Below, piece by piece: positions 1 through 11,163 of a stretch of 64,000 nucleotides of DNA. The stretch is from Saccharina japonica (lineage: Eukaryota > Sar > Phaeophyceae > Laminariales > Laminariaceae), in assembly GCA_008828725.1 (NCBI GenBank), contig MEHQ01001293.1, positions 62,001-126,000 of the forward strand. Reading direction: 5' to 3'. Position 1 is the stretch's first letter, and every line of letters starts with the position of its first letter. The translations under genes and the position numbers were made by a program. Under the pieces are notes generated by a model. That model was given only the letters and a program-made list of their open reading frames with translations, had not been told where the DNA came from and searched no databases.

Positions 1-599
1 TTTCACTGGTCTATGTTGTAGTGTACACCTATACTGGGTTACGGTGGGATGCGGGATGCACATGGGTATCGTACTGCTTCGTATTTTTTTTGTTTCTATA
101 GAGTGTTTGCGCAAAAGACTTTTTAGAAAAATACTTTTCTAAAAATTGTCCCGCGGTAAAAATTAGCGGTATTTTTCTGAAAAAAACGACCGGAAAATAC
201 TTTTCAGAAGTAACGATTTGGCCAAAATTTGCGGTACTTTTTGTGCTCTCTGTTCATTGGCGTACAACGTACCGAGATTTCACCCGACGCACTGGGTCTC
301 ATCGACACCACCGAGAGCCGTACCTTGCACAGCCGACAAAAGCGCTGCTACTCGCAACACGGCAACTAACCGTGGAGCGCACCGAGGCTCAAAATGTGTA
401 GGCTGGAGTATGGCACGGACGAGTGGCGTTGGGCTGTCACGGCGGGCCGCTGCTGCGGCACCCGCCCACTTGATGTCGTCGTGGAAGGTGCCTCGATCAG
501 AAATTGGTACTCGTACGTGCCGCCTGTATACCTCCCCATGATACAGCATGAAAAGTCTTGTGTACCATCTCCGGAACACACCCGTGGTGGCGGCAGCAC

Positions 600-890
600 A
601 GCAGCTGAAGCTACAGCTGCAGCAGCAGCAGCAGCAGCGGCGCGGCGGGAGCGGGCGCGGGGGCGACTGCGCCGCTGTGCGAGGGGGTCGGGCGTGCTTG
701 AATCGTAGCGTTGGCACTCGTAGGCTCGAGCAGCAGCACAATAGTAAGAAAAAAAGCCAATCCCATGATTGAAAGTAGCAAAAACGGAAGCTGCTCGCTG
801 CTGAGCTGCTGCTGCTGCTGCTGAGCTACGAGTACTACTGATGCTGAGCTGCTGCTGCTGTTGCTGCTGCTGCTGACCCTAGCCACCCCT
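600..890. repeat. CAG/CTG trinucleotide repeat clusters
   Basis: Two clusters of imperfect trinucleotide repeat are visible. One is CAG/GCA-type around 600-640. The other is CTG-type around 785-880, interrupted by other triplets. They generate poly-Gln, poly-Leu and poly-Ala frames on both strands that I do not regard as genes. Confidence 0.85.
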
Positions 891-1744
891 ATGAGAGTAC
901 GAGTAGCTGCTGCTAACTGTGCTGCTGCTTCTGCTCGTGTCTGGGTATACAGCGGCTGCCGCCGATGCTGGGTTGCGGCTGCTGTTGATATATGCCCTAC
1001 TTGTATTCGTTGCTGTTTTTGCTATAGGATGCACCTGGTACCACGAGTCTTTTGTACATACGTTCGTACTGCTGTGCTGGTACACGGATTTTTGTTTCTT
1101 CGTTTTTGTCTCCCCGTGCTCACCCGCTTCCCTGTTTCATACGGCACAAAGGGTTTGCAAAGTCTTTTTTGGGTTTGCTTTTGCGCAAACACTAAGAAAT
1201 AGTGAGGGAAAGGAAATTCATTTTTTTAGCGTCCAGAAAAATATTTTCTGAAAAGACTTTTGCGCAAACACTCTTATTTTTACTTTTTCCTCCGTTATTC
1301 TTCGTCTCCAGAGTTTTTTTTGGAGAGCCTGCCTGTCCTGCGTGACCACGACCTAGATTTTTGGCGATGAGTTCATGTGAGAACGACAACAACACGAGGG
1401 ATGCTGCTAGCTGCTAGGCTTCGCTATCGTTTTCACACTGGTCTGTGGGGACTACGTAGCTGGCTGGTTGGTGTACTGGAGCGGACGGATAAGGCGGGAA
1501 TTTCCTAAATGCAAGGCGTGAACCCGGGGATGGCTCGTAATGCCCCCATAGTCGTGATTTAACTCTCGCGTACGAGTACGTAGTCGTGACTGTCACCCCC
1601 CCAACCTGCTCATCATTTCCATAGAGCAGTATCCATTTGGCTACGTAACATAATCTTCCTTTGTGTACGAGTATACGCAAAGTAGTATCGTAGTAGAGGT
1701 GATAGTAAATATATGCCTGGCAGACTCTTTCCAAGCACAACACC

Positions 1745-2110
1745 AAATCCGGCCGATCAACCTAGGGCCTTCACATTCACAAGCCACGCCCCGGTGGGCT
1801 AGCAGGTAACCACGAAGCCTGTTAAAGTCAAGATCGTGAATTCGAGCCCCCCCGAGTGCATGCTCGTAGGGACTTTTTCTCGCAAAATAATATCTTGACT
1901 AGCGGAAAGCGCGAGAGCGTGAGTTAGCAAAATTCGATGAAAATCGACGAGCGTTGGGGAGGCTGAACCCTCTTCGCGATAAAAATCAAGGCAAGAACCG
2001 TAGTGGGGGAGAAAGGAGAGGAGCCTGCTTTGTGACCCCGGATTTGCGTTACGACTATTAATAGGGAGGGAGAAAGACAGCAGTGCTAAGAAAATAAATG
2101 GATGGAAAAA
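1745..2110 (+). mobile_element. tRNA-derived SINE-like copy 1
   Basis: The head contains an A-box-like stretch near 1788-1805 and a B-box-like GAATTCGAGCC at 1838-1848. The body (near 1925-2050) shares the order GCGATAAAAAT, AAGGCA, CCGTAGTGGGG and GTGACCCC with the copies at 8.66 and 43.9 kb. It ends in an A-rich tail (2090-2140). Shared head, body and A-rich tail in three places indicate a dispersed SINE-like family. Boundaries are approximate and target duplications were not identified. Confidence 0.55.
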
Positions 2111-3128
2111 AGAAGAAAAACAAACAAACACAAACATCCAAGCATATATCACCCAATACTTGTACTCGTTGTGTAAGGGATGTTCGGGTCGGGTGAGTCG
2201 GCTTAAGGGGCACGGCCAAAACCCCCGTAAATAGTCACTTATATAACGAGGTGTGACCACGCCATAACAACCCCCGTGAAGATTCACAAATCATTTTTGA
2301 AGATATCGCTTGACTCAGCCTCTTCCTCTCAGCAGTCAGCAATATAGAGACTGGAGACCATCCTCAAGAAGCAGCAGGCAGAAGGCAGCAGGCAGCAGGC
2401 AGCAGGCAGCAGTCTATTTTCAAGAATCTTTGTTTGCCCCGTCATTCTTTTCCTTTTTACTGCTGCTACATTTGTATGTATGCTGTATTGTGCCCAAAGG
2501 ACCCGTATTGTAGTACCGGACACTTGATGTACATGAGCTCGAAAACTACCGTTGACTCGTGTGCTCGTGTGGCATGTAGCAAAAACATCTTGCGGAGGGG
2601 ACGGGGCACGGGCACCGGGCATTGGGTCTCAAAATGCCATAATACTGAAACGGCTGTATGGTATGAAAATACCGCTGACTGTTGTGCAAGGTCGTATCAT
2701 TGGTAGCACTGCTGTTGTTTTTTTGTATCAATGTCAACAATCGGCACCTTGTAAAATACTTAAAAAATACAACTAGGCCCATACAAAAAAGCTCGTAGAG
2801 GCTATTTCAATGCGTCGCTGACACGACTTTTGCATAGCGACAGAAGACAGTTTTCATTTCGAGCATTTCGAGACTCGACACCTGCCACGCACACAGAATA
2901 TAACCTTGAATGCGCCAGTCGACCAACTCCTGTACGATACGATAACGGTACGAACTATAGAGAGAACGGGCTGCCCGTTTAGGGCAGGGATGGCCGTCAC
3001 GGCGTAAACGTAATTACGCGTAACCAAGTCGGGGTGGCCGTAACTGTAAAACTTGCCGTAACTACGTCTGTCCCCAGGGCCCCTATATAGAAACGCCCCT
3101 TTAGGTGGTGGAAACGTCATCGGCGGAT

Positions 3129-3574
3129 GTAGGGGAAGTAGACTAAAAATGTCGATCAACATACGCTACAAGAGTTTTTTTAGCCTTTTAAACTCGATTT
3201 CCACCACGTTGTCCCTCACTAAACCTGGCTTATATCTTCGGTTTAATAAGTCAGGAACCCCGATGAAACTCTTGAGTATCCAAGTTTACCTCCGACTTTG
3301 CGGTACTGGACTCAGTATGCAATGATCGCATTGCTCTCATCGTTCCTTTCTGGGTGTTTTCTAAGTGAGTGAGTTTTACAGCTTCTTGAACATGAGATTT
3401 TTCCCATTTTTTCCTTTTTATGGGCTGAAGTGAAGGTGAGGATCGAACCACCGATCTCACTCTTCAGAATCTCACGTCCTGCCGACGACGCCATAGTAGG
3501 GAAAGTAGACTAAAAAATGTCGATCAACATACGCTACAAGAGTTTTAGCCTTTTAAACTCGATTTCCACCACAC
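3129..3574 (-). mobile_element. Small direct-terminal-repeat element with tRNA-like insert, copy 1
   Basis: Two near-identical direct repeats of about 77-80 bp (about 3129-3207 and 3495-3574) flank an internal segment of about 290 bp. Just inside the right repeat, read on the minus strand (3493-3430), is a tRNA-like sequence with GGCGTCGTCGGC (A-box region) and GGTTCGATCC (perfect B box). The same arrangement occurs at 18.4-18.9 kb. It resembles a TRIM (terminal-repeat retrotransposon in miniature) more than a SINE. No protein is encoded. Confidence 0.7.
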
Positions 3575-4187
3575 GAACGTCAACCTTCTTAAATGAATAT
3601 GTAAATACATGTATCACAACATGGTACAATACATAATTATGTTGCATGTGCCGTTCACCTGTATAACACACAGAGTGCAGCACATCAGGTGAACAAGACA
3701 CAAACATGCACAATACTCAATGCCGACATGCTGCTTCGGCGCACCGCCCTGCACATGCACAGCTGTTAGCAGCAAGTTGAAATGTTCAGCAATGCCTTGA
3801 GCGTTCGACAGGCCACAGGGACTTCCAGCCAAAAGGTATACACATACCAGGTATACGCCTTTATCATCCCCGGGGGGGAATTGTAAACAAGCCCAGAAAC
3901 CAGACGTACAAGACATAGTTACGCGTAACTTTTTAAAAGGCTCTTTTCCCGTAATTACGTGAAAGATTTTGCTCGGTATCGAAGTAACGGCCATCCCTGG
4001 TTTTGGGGTACAGATATGATAGTACTATAGTTATATAGTTATGATACCTGTACGCAGCCAATTTGTAGCTCCATTTACAGTAATTTCACAATCACAGAGC
4101 GAAAGGCCACGGTTTAAGAGCTGTCGGCCAAAGAGAATAATTGATTTAAGAGAGGTCAAACGGCTTGGCACGGGCTACCAGCGTAGT

Positions 4188-4318
4188 ATCTCTGTGTCGT
4201 AGTTTTGTGACCACAGAACCGGTAACTTTTTAAGATGAAGAATCGGCACGGACACTATAATAGGTGTGCTGGATGTCGACGGGTAGAAAGGAAGGTTTAA
4301 TGTGAAGAACACACACAC
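4188..4318 (+). repeat. Dispersed repeat, copy 1 of 2
   Basis: A roughly 130-bp stretch beginning TGTCGTAGTTTTGTGACCAC and ending in a run of AC dinucleotides after TTAATGTGAAGAACACAC recurs diverged at 55345-55476. No coding potential is seen. Origin is unknown; it may be the 3' part of a SINE-like element. Confidence 0.6.
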
Positions 4319-4605
4319 ACACCAGCAGAGTATATGTAACACCGATTTCGGTTTAAGGCCAAGGAAGAACCCTCAGGTATCTGTTGTCGAGTAGGCGCGC
4401 GTACGTAGGCGTTTTCCGCTACATGTACAAACGACTCGAAAATACGAGTAAGGGGTTTACTACCAAGACCCGTACGTATACTTCGAAGTTTCAGAAACAT
4501 TGATGCAAAAATTAAACAAGAATCCAGAGCTGTCGTTTAGCCCTTCTTTTGCGTTTTTTGGCACCGGTATTGGCAGCATCTTCGACTATGTGGCATCAAT
4601 AGTTT

Positions 4606-4689
4606 AACCCCTTAAGAACTGGTCCCACATATTAGGGGACAAAATACTTGGAATTAGTGTGGAATACATTTTTCAGTTCTGATTGGGTT
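4606..4689 (+). mobile_element. MITE-like element, AACCCCTTAAGAACTG family, copy 1
   Basis: The 84-bp element has terminal inverted repeats, AACCCCTTAAGAACTG at the left and CAGTTCTGATTGGGTT at the right. A well-matched reverse-orientation copy lies at 33819-33903. More diverged or partial copies occur near 28.43, 36.7, 40.9, 49.14, 51.3, 56.67 and 59.8 kb. It encodes no protein. Confidence 0.7.
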
Positions 4690-6188
4690 AAAACAGGAGT
4701 TGACGAAGCGATTTTGGGAGTGTTCTTTGTGCTGCTGGCTCGCAACTTCGAGTTGACGAAAACACGTCGAGAGTCGTTTCTGGCTGCCTACGACTGCTGT
4801 CTGGTGCACCCGACGCCCTCACACACCCCACCAGGAGCGTCTCTCAATTTCGCGGGCTGCAGTTTTCTGTGAGGAGCTGTAGGCTGTAGGTGTCCACAAG
4901 TGAAGTGGAAACGTTCAGATGGGCGTTGTTTGTTGTGTTATTTCGAGTACGTACGAGTACACACCAAATTTCGACCAATTTCGACCACTGCTGTACGTAT
5001 TATAGCACCTCAAATTCTTAGGCCTATGTTGATAATCTGGCAAAGGCATCACGAGCTGCTGTCATGAAACACTCTTGGTTGCCACCCCGCTCTCTGCTAG
5101 GCACGAACCAACTGAAGGTGGAAAGGCAGCGTGTCAAAATATAGGGCGGCGATTTCTATTCCGATAAGAACATCTAGAGATTAAGTACAGTCACCCGGAA
5201 ACCCGGGGATGGGGGGTGGATAAGATTATCCGTCTAAGATGAGTTCTCTAAGAAAAGTAAACAAAACAAGCTCGACGCACCCCTCTCTAAAACCGTGATC
5301 CCCTCACTATTAATAAATGCAATCCTTTTGGGACCGAGGTAAGGAAAGCACCCTCAAGAGCGACACGTGCAGTCTTAGTCTCATCAACCTGCTATGTACC
5401 ATACTGTAGACTGTAACCAAGATAACGACACCCCTCGGACGATTCGACAGTCAGAGCCGACTTTCTCCAAAGCAAGGGGGGGGACACACATCGAAAATGG
5501 TGGATTTGGGAAATGTCTCGTAACTTATTTTTCCATCGAATCATCGCTCGGCGTTCGCAATCTCCCAGTTGTAAAAAAAATCAGCTTGCGAGTCCGTCCG
5601 CCCGAGAGGGTGTGTTATCTTGCATATTACATATATATTATATGTATACGGTACCAGGCACAATACATGGTATTATACAGCAGGACCACTACGAGCGTAA
5701 ACGAGTACATAAGCTCGAGAGAGCGGCACCGCGCAGGACAGGAGTCGAAACGCATGTAGGAACTAAAGTGTGTGTACCTGGTACTACTGCTGGTGGTACT
5801 GCTGTGGCGGAACATAATGTACGCCGAGTACCGGCATAAGCCGCGCGGTGACGGACGCCTGCCACTGCTGATGTCTGCCGTACATACACGAGGGCTTCTC
5901 GTCGAGATGGGCTCGGGCTTGTTGTATTCTACGATACTCGATCATAAAATATAAATATAGTCTATACCAGGTACATACGTATGTTATATATACGAGAGTA
6001 CATATCGTATCAGGTGCAGTACGTGGTATCCTTCAGTCTAATCCATCAATCTAAACTGCTGTTGCTGCCGCTGCTGACGGCAAACACGATAGTCTATTGA
6101 TTATTGAGGCGTTGAGGCTGAACAAACGGCGATTCACATTCTGCCGTGCATTACCATTGCCTCGTAACAAAATAATTATCGTCACCCG

Positions 6189-6285
6189 AGGTTCAGGTTC
6201 CGGCGACCCTAAACCAAAAAACAAAACAAAACAGGTTCCGGCGACCCTAAACCAAAAAACAAAACAAAACAAAACAAAACAGCGT
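6189..6285 (+). repeat. Tandem duplication with AAAAC microsatellite
   Basis: A roughly 42-bp unit (GGTTCCGGCGACCCTAAACC plus an AAAAC-rich tail) is present twice in direct tandem and ends in an expanded AAAAC run. Confidence 0.85.
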
Positions 6286-6879
6286 CCCAGCCAGGCCTCA
6301 GTTTTTATTACTCGGAACAAATGTCTCCAAAAGCATCACCCTATATCAGCGGTCAGCCGTCGAACGCCTCTACCTCCGTCCCTTCACCATTAATATATAC
6401 GAGTATGAGAAAAATCCCGTCCCTCGACGATTAAAATTAAGAGGAGCTAAGGCCGCGGGTGGGACGTTTTTTCCCCATCCTCTCTGTTTTTTGCAGCAAC
6501 TGGTAGGTTTTAGAGTAGACTTACTTTCCCCCGACCCCCGCTATTAATCAGGTTTTAGATATATTACCTGGTAGGCTTTAGAATGTGCATTTTCTAGATT
6601 TTGGCACAGAAAATTGGCTTACAGCACGTGGTGAAAAACAGCGCGTCAAGGTGCGTAGCACGGGCCAGGAAGTACAAAATTACAAAATCTTGTACAAAAT
6701 TACAAAATCTTGTACTCCATGCGATGCATGATATGATACACCACCTGCTATTAATAGTAAAACCACAGCAGTAGACCTGTGTGGGCTCGTGGTTGGTACA
6801 TTGCACAGATGCTCTCAGTACCTGCCTGGGAGTAAAGCAAAGAATTCCCTAAAGCAAAAAAATCAGGTCCTTGTGTATA

Positions 6880-7500
6880 CTCGCAGTATTCGGGCTTCAT
6901 GTACTGCGAGATACTGCGAGTAGTATCTCGAGATTCCGCACTGCGGATACTGGCATACTCGCATTATTTCGGGGTTTAATACTATGAATACTGCTGTACT
7001 TCAAGCTTTTCAGGGTTCTGTACTGCGGGTACTCCCAAGTACTGGCAGTATTTCGTCCGTTGATACTGCGAGTACTCGGAGTACTCGGGAGTATCAAATT
7101 ACCCGTAGTATCAAGTATACTTCGACCATCTGTACACCGTTTCCAAATTTTCATCCCCATTATATTGCAGAAAGCATTCACGGATGGTCCCACGAGTGGG
7201 AGTTGGAGCAAAATCCTTCCGGGGGGGGGCAATTGGAGTACTTAGATTACTGGCAGTATTTCGGGAGTATATACTGCGAGTGCTTGCAGTATTTACCGGT
7301 TCGATACTCTTGATACTCTCGAGCACTCTTAAGTATTTCGGATGATTGTACTGCGGGTACTGCTTGTACTTGGGGTTCTGTATTGCTCATACTCCCAGTA
7401 CTCGCAGTATTTAGGCCGCCAGTACTGCAATACTCTCAGTACTCAGGAGTACGAAAGGTAGTCGATACTCCGAGTATACTCGGAGTATGAAGTATACTGG
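6880..7500. repeat. Degenerate AGTACT/ATACTC-rich tandem repeat
   Basis: About 600 bp is dominated by variants of GTACTGCGAGTACTCGG and CAGTATTTCGGG in no fixed register, giving many short overlapping palindromes. It is interrupted by about 80 bp of unrelated sequence near 7120-7220. A related but weaker stretch is at 30.24-30.62 kb. No gene is supported here. Confidence 0.7.
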
Positions 7501-8660
7501 GAGCATCTGTGGTACATTGACAGCACAAAATAATGATACACCGAGAAACAGAACACAAGCTTGTTTGAAACCGAGTCGAGAGCATGGACAGCTACAGTAG
7601 TAGCTTGGCTTGCTTGCCCGCAGGCGACAACAGCGACCCAAAGTCGCGAAACCGAGCACCGCCCTCTTGTGTGGTGTGTGAGAGGCGAGCTACGTTGAAT
7701 TCGTCCGTCGTCGGCAGTAGGCCGGAATGGTCGAATCGCTGTTTAGGTGTGGTGGTTGCGATTTTATCTTTTGCCAGAAAGCGCCAAACAGCACCAAATT
7801 TGTTTAGCAATTAATCACCAAGCCGAGACAAGCAGGTGGGGGGAAACGTCGGCTGGTGTGATGCAACAGATCAATTATCACATCCTGGTCACACCTGGAA
7901 CATGTAGGGTGTGCTTCGACGCGACGTGACCTCGCTTCTTACAAAGCCTGAAATCTACGTGTAAAAACTGTGTATTTTCTCGTTCCATTTTGCCATATGC
8001 GGCCTTTTTTGTTCTTAGTTTCATGCTTTGTGATGAAAACGAAGCATGAAAAAGTATGCTATAATATTATATGTACCATGCACCATGCGTCCCCCCCAAG
8101 AGGCCCAAATGCTCGAAAAATTCCCCCAAAAAGCCCAATTATTCTGCTGCTGTACCTACTGCTGTAGTTTTATGCCCAACTTTGCCGAAATAGTTGCAAG
8201 CACATGGATATAAATAAGACTTGTCCACCGCGTCGTGCGTCGTGCGTGGGACTGTCACCTAAATACCTTCTTTTGGAAACCCGTGATTAGAATACCAACA
8301 TAAAATCGGAGGATTTCCCGAACACGAAACACGCCTCTCGGCAATACAAAACTTCCCTACTCCGACCTACCATGAGTACACACACGGGCAGTGCTGAAAA
8401 CACTACGTATTAACACTAAGAGTTTATGGTTATGTGACCAGTAGTCTCTTGATTTATCGCCTTCTTGGGAACTCCGAGTGTACACCAGACGCCAATACGC
8501 GTAGCCGTTACTTTTGGTGATTAATGGCGGAATGGTGAGCGCCTCGTGTCTTAATGTCCGCAAATGGGTCACGACTAATAAGGCCAAGCCGGGCTACAAA
8601 CTGCTACACGATTGTATGACCTTACATACATACATCTTACATGTGGAGGTACAGTAGTAA

Positions 8661-9062
8661 GTGTATGGTCGCCCCGGTGGTCTATTAATAGTGGTCAACC
8701 TCGAATATTATACTATTAATAAAGGTTGAGGTCGAGGGTCCGAGAGCCTCCTTATCTCCTTACGAACATATGGAGTTCTTTGTTCTCTTCAATACCAGGT
8801 ACTAATGTACCTCGTATTCTCTCATGACACCGAGAGCGTCTATGTTAATACGTATTGTTGTGTATTGTATAATAGCTTGGGTAAGCACAATTCGATGCGA
8901 GTCGACGACGAGTCGACGAGTGGAGAAAATCCTGTATTATACTCACGATAAAAATGCAAGGCACATACTGCTGTTGTACCATAGTGAGGAAGGGGGAGAA
9001 GAGCCACTTACTGCTGCTGTGTGCGTTGTGGTGACATCTGAGATCAGACCAGGAGCGTAGTG
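8661..9062 (+). mobile_element. tRNA-derived SINE-like copy 2
   Basis: The head (GTATGGTCGCCCCGGTGGTC) matches the head of the copy at 43.9 kb, and the body shares AATTCGATGCGAGTCGACGA, GATAAAAATGCAAGGCAC and the GTGAC...AGATC order. It contains a CTATTAATAG palindrome at 8682-8691, as does the copy at 43.9 kb. The B-box region is poorly preserved. Confidence 0.55.
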
Positions 9063-10117
9063 CCACCTCTTCTGTATTGCGCTCGTACTTTGTCTCTCAA
9101 AGAAGTACACGACGCCATTATTATCGCAAGATCAAAGACCAACGAAATCGGTACCTGGCGAGTGTTTTTGACCCACTGGGTAAGAATCGCGGAAAATCTA
9201 CAATAATATACCAGGTACCAGGTATACTCGAAGGGTCCACGTCGACATGCACCAGGAATCTTGCAGCATTTGTGGGCAAGCACAGCACATCCATCACTGC
9301 AGCATTGTACATATAATACGAGTACTGCCATCAGAACTGCTGTCTACGGGAACACGCGACGAGGTAACGGATGGCAACGTGTCTTATCTGCCTTTAGGTG
9401 GCGTGAAAAAAAAAAGTACAGCTGTATACACGAAGACAAAGAGAAAACCGCAATCTGTCCGAAACTTTCAAAATTCGTTGTACACTTCATATTTTCAATT
9501 TGCCTCCCGTCTCCGTGGAGTTGACCATTCACAAGATGTATCATATGCATGATACAGCAGCAAAAGGGGCACGGGATACGGCGGCTTGCCCCACCCAATC
9601 CAACGGGCTGTTCGAAATAACCGGGGGGAAAACGCGAGGCCAAGGTTGGTCGGGTACTCTCTTTCTCACTTTGCAAACGACATGTAGGGAAGAGGACAGT
9701 GAAGAGATAGGAGTCTCCAATGTTCGTATTGGTATTTAACCCTTGAGCCCGAGAACGACTGCCGGTTATCGAAACACGGCGGTATCATACTGGTACGAGT
9801 ACATATACAGCAGCAGCAGCAGTAGTACTCGTATTAACACACCAGGCAGTTCGATAGCCGGAAGTCGGAACTATCGAGCGCTCTTGGCTCGAAAAATAAG
9901 CAGATGGTAAATACGTGGTGTAGTGCCAGGTGAAATTGGCTCTACCCACTGTAGGAGCAAGATAAACCAGAAACCAGACCTGTTTTTTTTTGTTATTTGG
10001 TGTTTTTCTACGGCGTACATTACTTCTCATATATAACGCTGTGTACCAGGTATCAGCTAGGCTCAGCAATAGCTTATGTAGCACGTTAGCACGCCACGAC
10101 GAATACACAGCCCTCAC

Positions 10118-10378
10118 CTGCTCAGCAGATACAGACGCTGAGTCCGTGGTGTGATCTTCCGTGAGGCACACCGTCATCTCCAGCTGCGTGGCGAAGTCGT
10201 AAGTCGTCTGCAATCGCCGCCGCGACGCTCCCCCCTCAACGGCCTTTCGCTCCGATGTCTCGCCGTTTGCCGCCCCCTCCAAGTCCCCACTCCCAGACGT
10301 GAAAATACCCACGATCACCGCGAACGGGACGAGCACCGCCAGGGCCATCAAGCCCATTTTGCCTCGACTATGAGACAT
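10118..10378 (-). CDS. First exon of a membrane protein related to the neighbouring plus-strand gene (partial)
   Basis: Reading starts at the ATG at 10378-10376 and runs 87 codons to a GTGAGG donor (phase 0). It encodes a short N-terminus (MSHSRGK), one transmembrane segment (about residues 9-29, LMALAVLVPFAVIVGIFTSG), a basic stretch (SRRRLQTT) and the segment ATQLEMTVCLTEDH. That last segment aligns with YETQLELYLCNPS at the end of exon 1 of the divergent gene at 11164. Both first exons end in phase 0, so the two look like diverged paralogues in inverted orientation. I recognised no second exon at lower coordinates: they may be too diverged or far away, or this may be a gene fragment. The product family is unknown; the protein is probably an extracytoplasmic domain held by an N-terminal membrane anchor. 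Confidence 0.55.
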
Positions 10379-11163
10379 CTCGACGCGTTCTCTAGGAGCC
10401 AACCCCCCCCAAGCGTCCGTGAGCTCCTTGGCGCCAGAAATAGTGTTCTCGCCTTGTCCCGCTAATCAACACGTTCCGTCCCTCTCAGTTTAGGAGTTTT
10501 CGGCCGCTTGATGCCGTACCACGCTAACCGCTGTCTCCTGGGTAGTTCACCGGGGAGCTGAAAAGCCTCTCTCGCTCCGATCCGCGTCTCTGCCTTTCCC
10601 TTCGCTCGCCAAGCTGCCGCGCACGCCCCTCTCTACTTTGACACCGCCTGCCGCCTCTTCCTTTTCTCATCCGGGTGTTTCTACGTATGTATCCCTACCT
10701 AAGAAAAAGGTTTCCAACTTTTCTTTGAATTCTTTGCTTTTTGGGGGTCGTGGTCGCGCCGATCGAGAACCCTAGAACATCGGTCAAAACATCATCATGA
10801 TCTTTTCATGGTTTAAAATTGTTCAATTTTCGTCTGTTTTTATTGTTTTTGGGGGTACTGCAGCAGTACCCCAGAGTTCTCAGTAGGCAACAAAACCTCT
10901 TGCACAACAGTCAGTAGGCTCCCTTACCCACCGCCCACTCTTCGCACCCCACAACCTCGTTGGTTAGTGTCCTCGTGTGCGATTGCCTGCCAGCTATCTT
11001 TCGACTGACAGCAGTCCACGTTTCTCCTGAGCCAGGCGCTATACGAGACTCTCTGCTGTTGTACGAGCACACCTCGTTACCTGCTCAGCTTTCGAACAAG
11101 ACAGCACGGACTACTGCGGTGACTGTGACTAGCGACCTTCGACGAGCGGCAAGTGGCGGGGCG
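10379..11163. promoter_or_regulatory. Shared divergent 5' region of the two membrane-protein genes
   Basis: The 785 bp separate the two start codons and should hold both promoters and 5' untranslated regions. No TATA box is obvious. A perfect 10-bp inverted repeat around one central base (GGGGTACTGC, A, GCAGTACCCC) lies at 10852-10872. Pyrimidine-rich stretches lie near 10600-10680. Confidence 0.5.

Larger units (their letters stand above)
1..9784. other. Gene-free region rich in repeats
   Basis: No open frame here resembles a known protein or forms a phase-consistent exon chain. The stretch holds trinucleotide repeats near 600-890, SINE-like copies near 1.75-2.1 and 8.66-9.06 kb, a direct-terminal-repeat element at 3.1-3.6 kb, a MITE-like copy at 4.6 kb and an AGTACT-rich degenerate array at 6.9-7.5 kb. 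Downstream exons of the minus-strand membrane-protein gene that begins at 10378 should lie here, but I could not recognise any. Apparent open frames are mostly simple-sequence or repeat translations. Confidence 0.6.

Noticed and set aside
1799-2287. 162-codon minus-strand frame
   Set aside because: It overlaps the SINE-like copy, and the same frame pieces recur in the other copies as repeat translation.
3430-3493. Functional tRNA gene on the minus strand
   Set aside because: B box is good but the acceptor stem does not pair and the sequence sits inside a terminal-repeat element found twice, so it is a mobile tRNA-like module.
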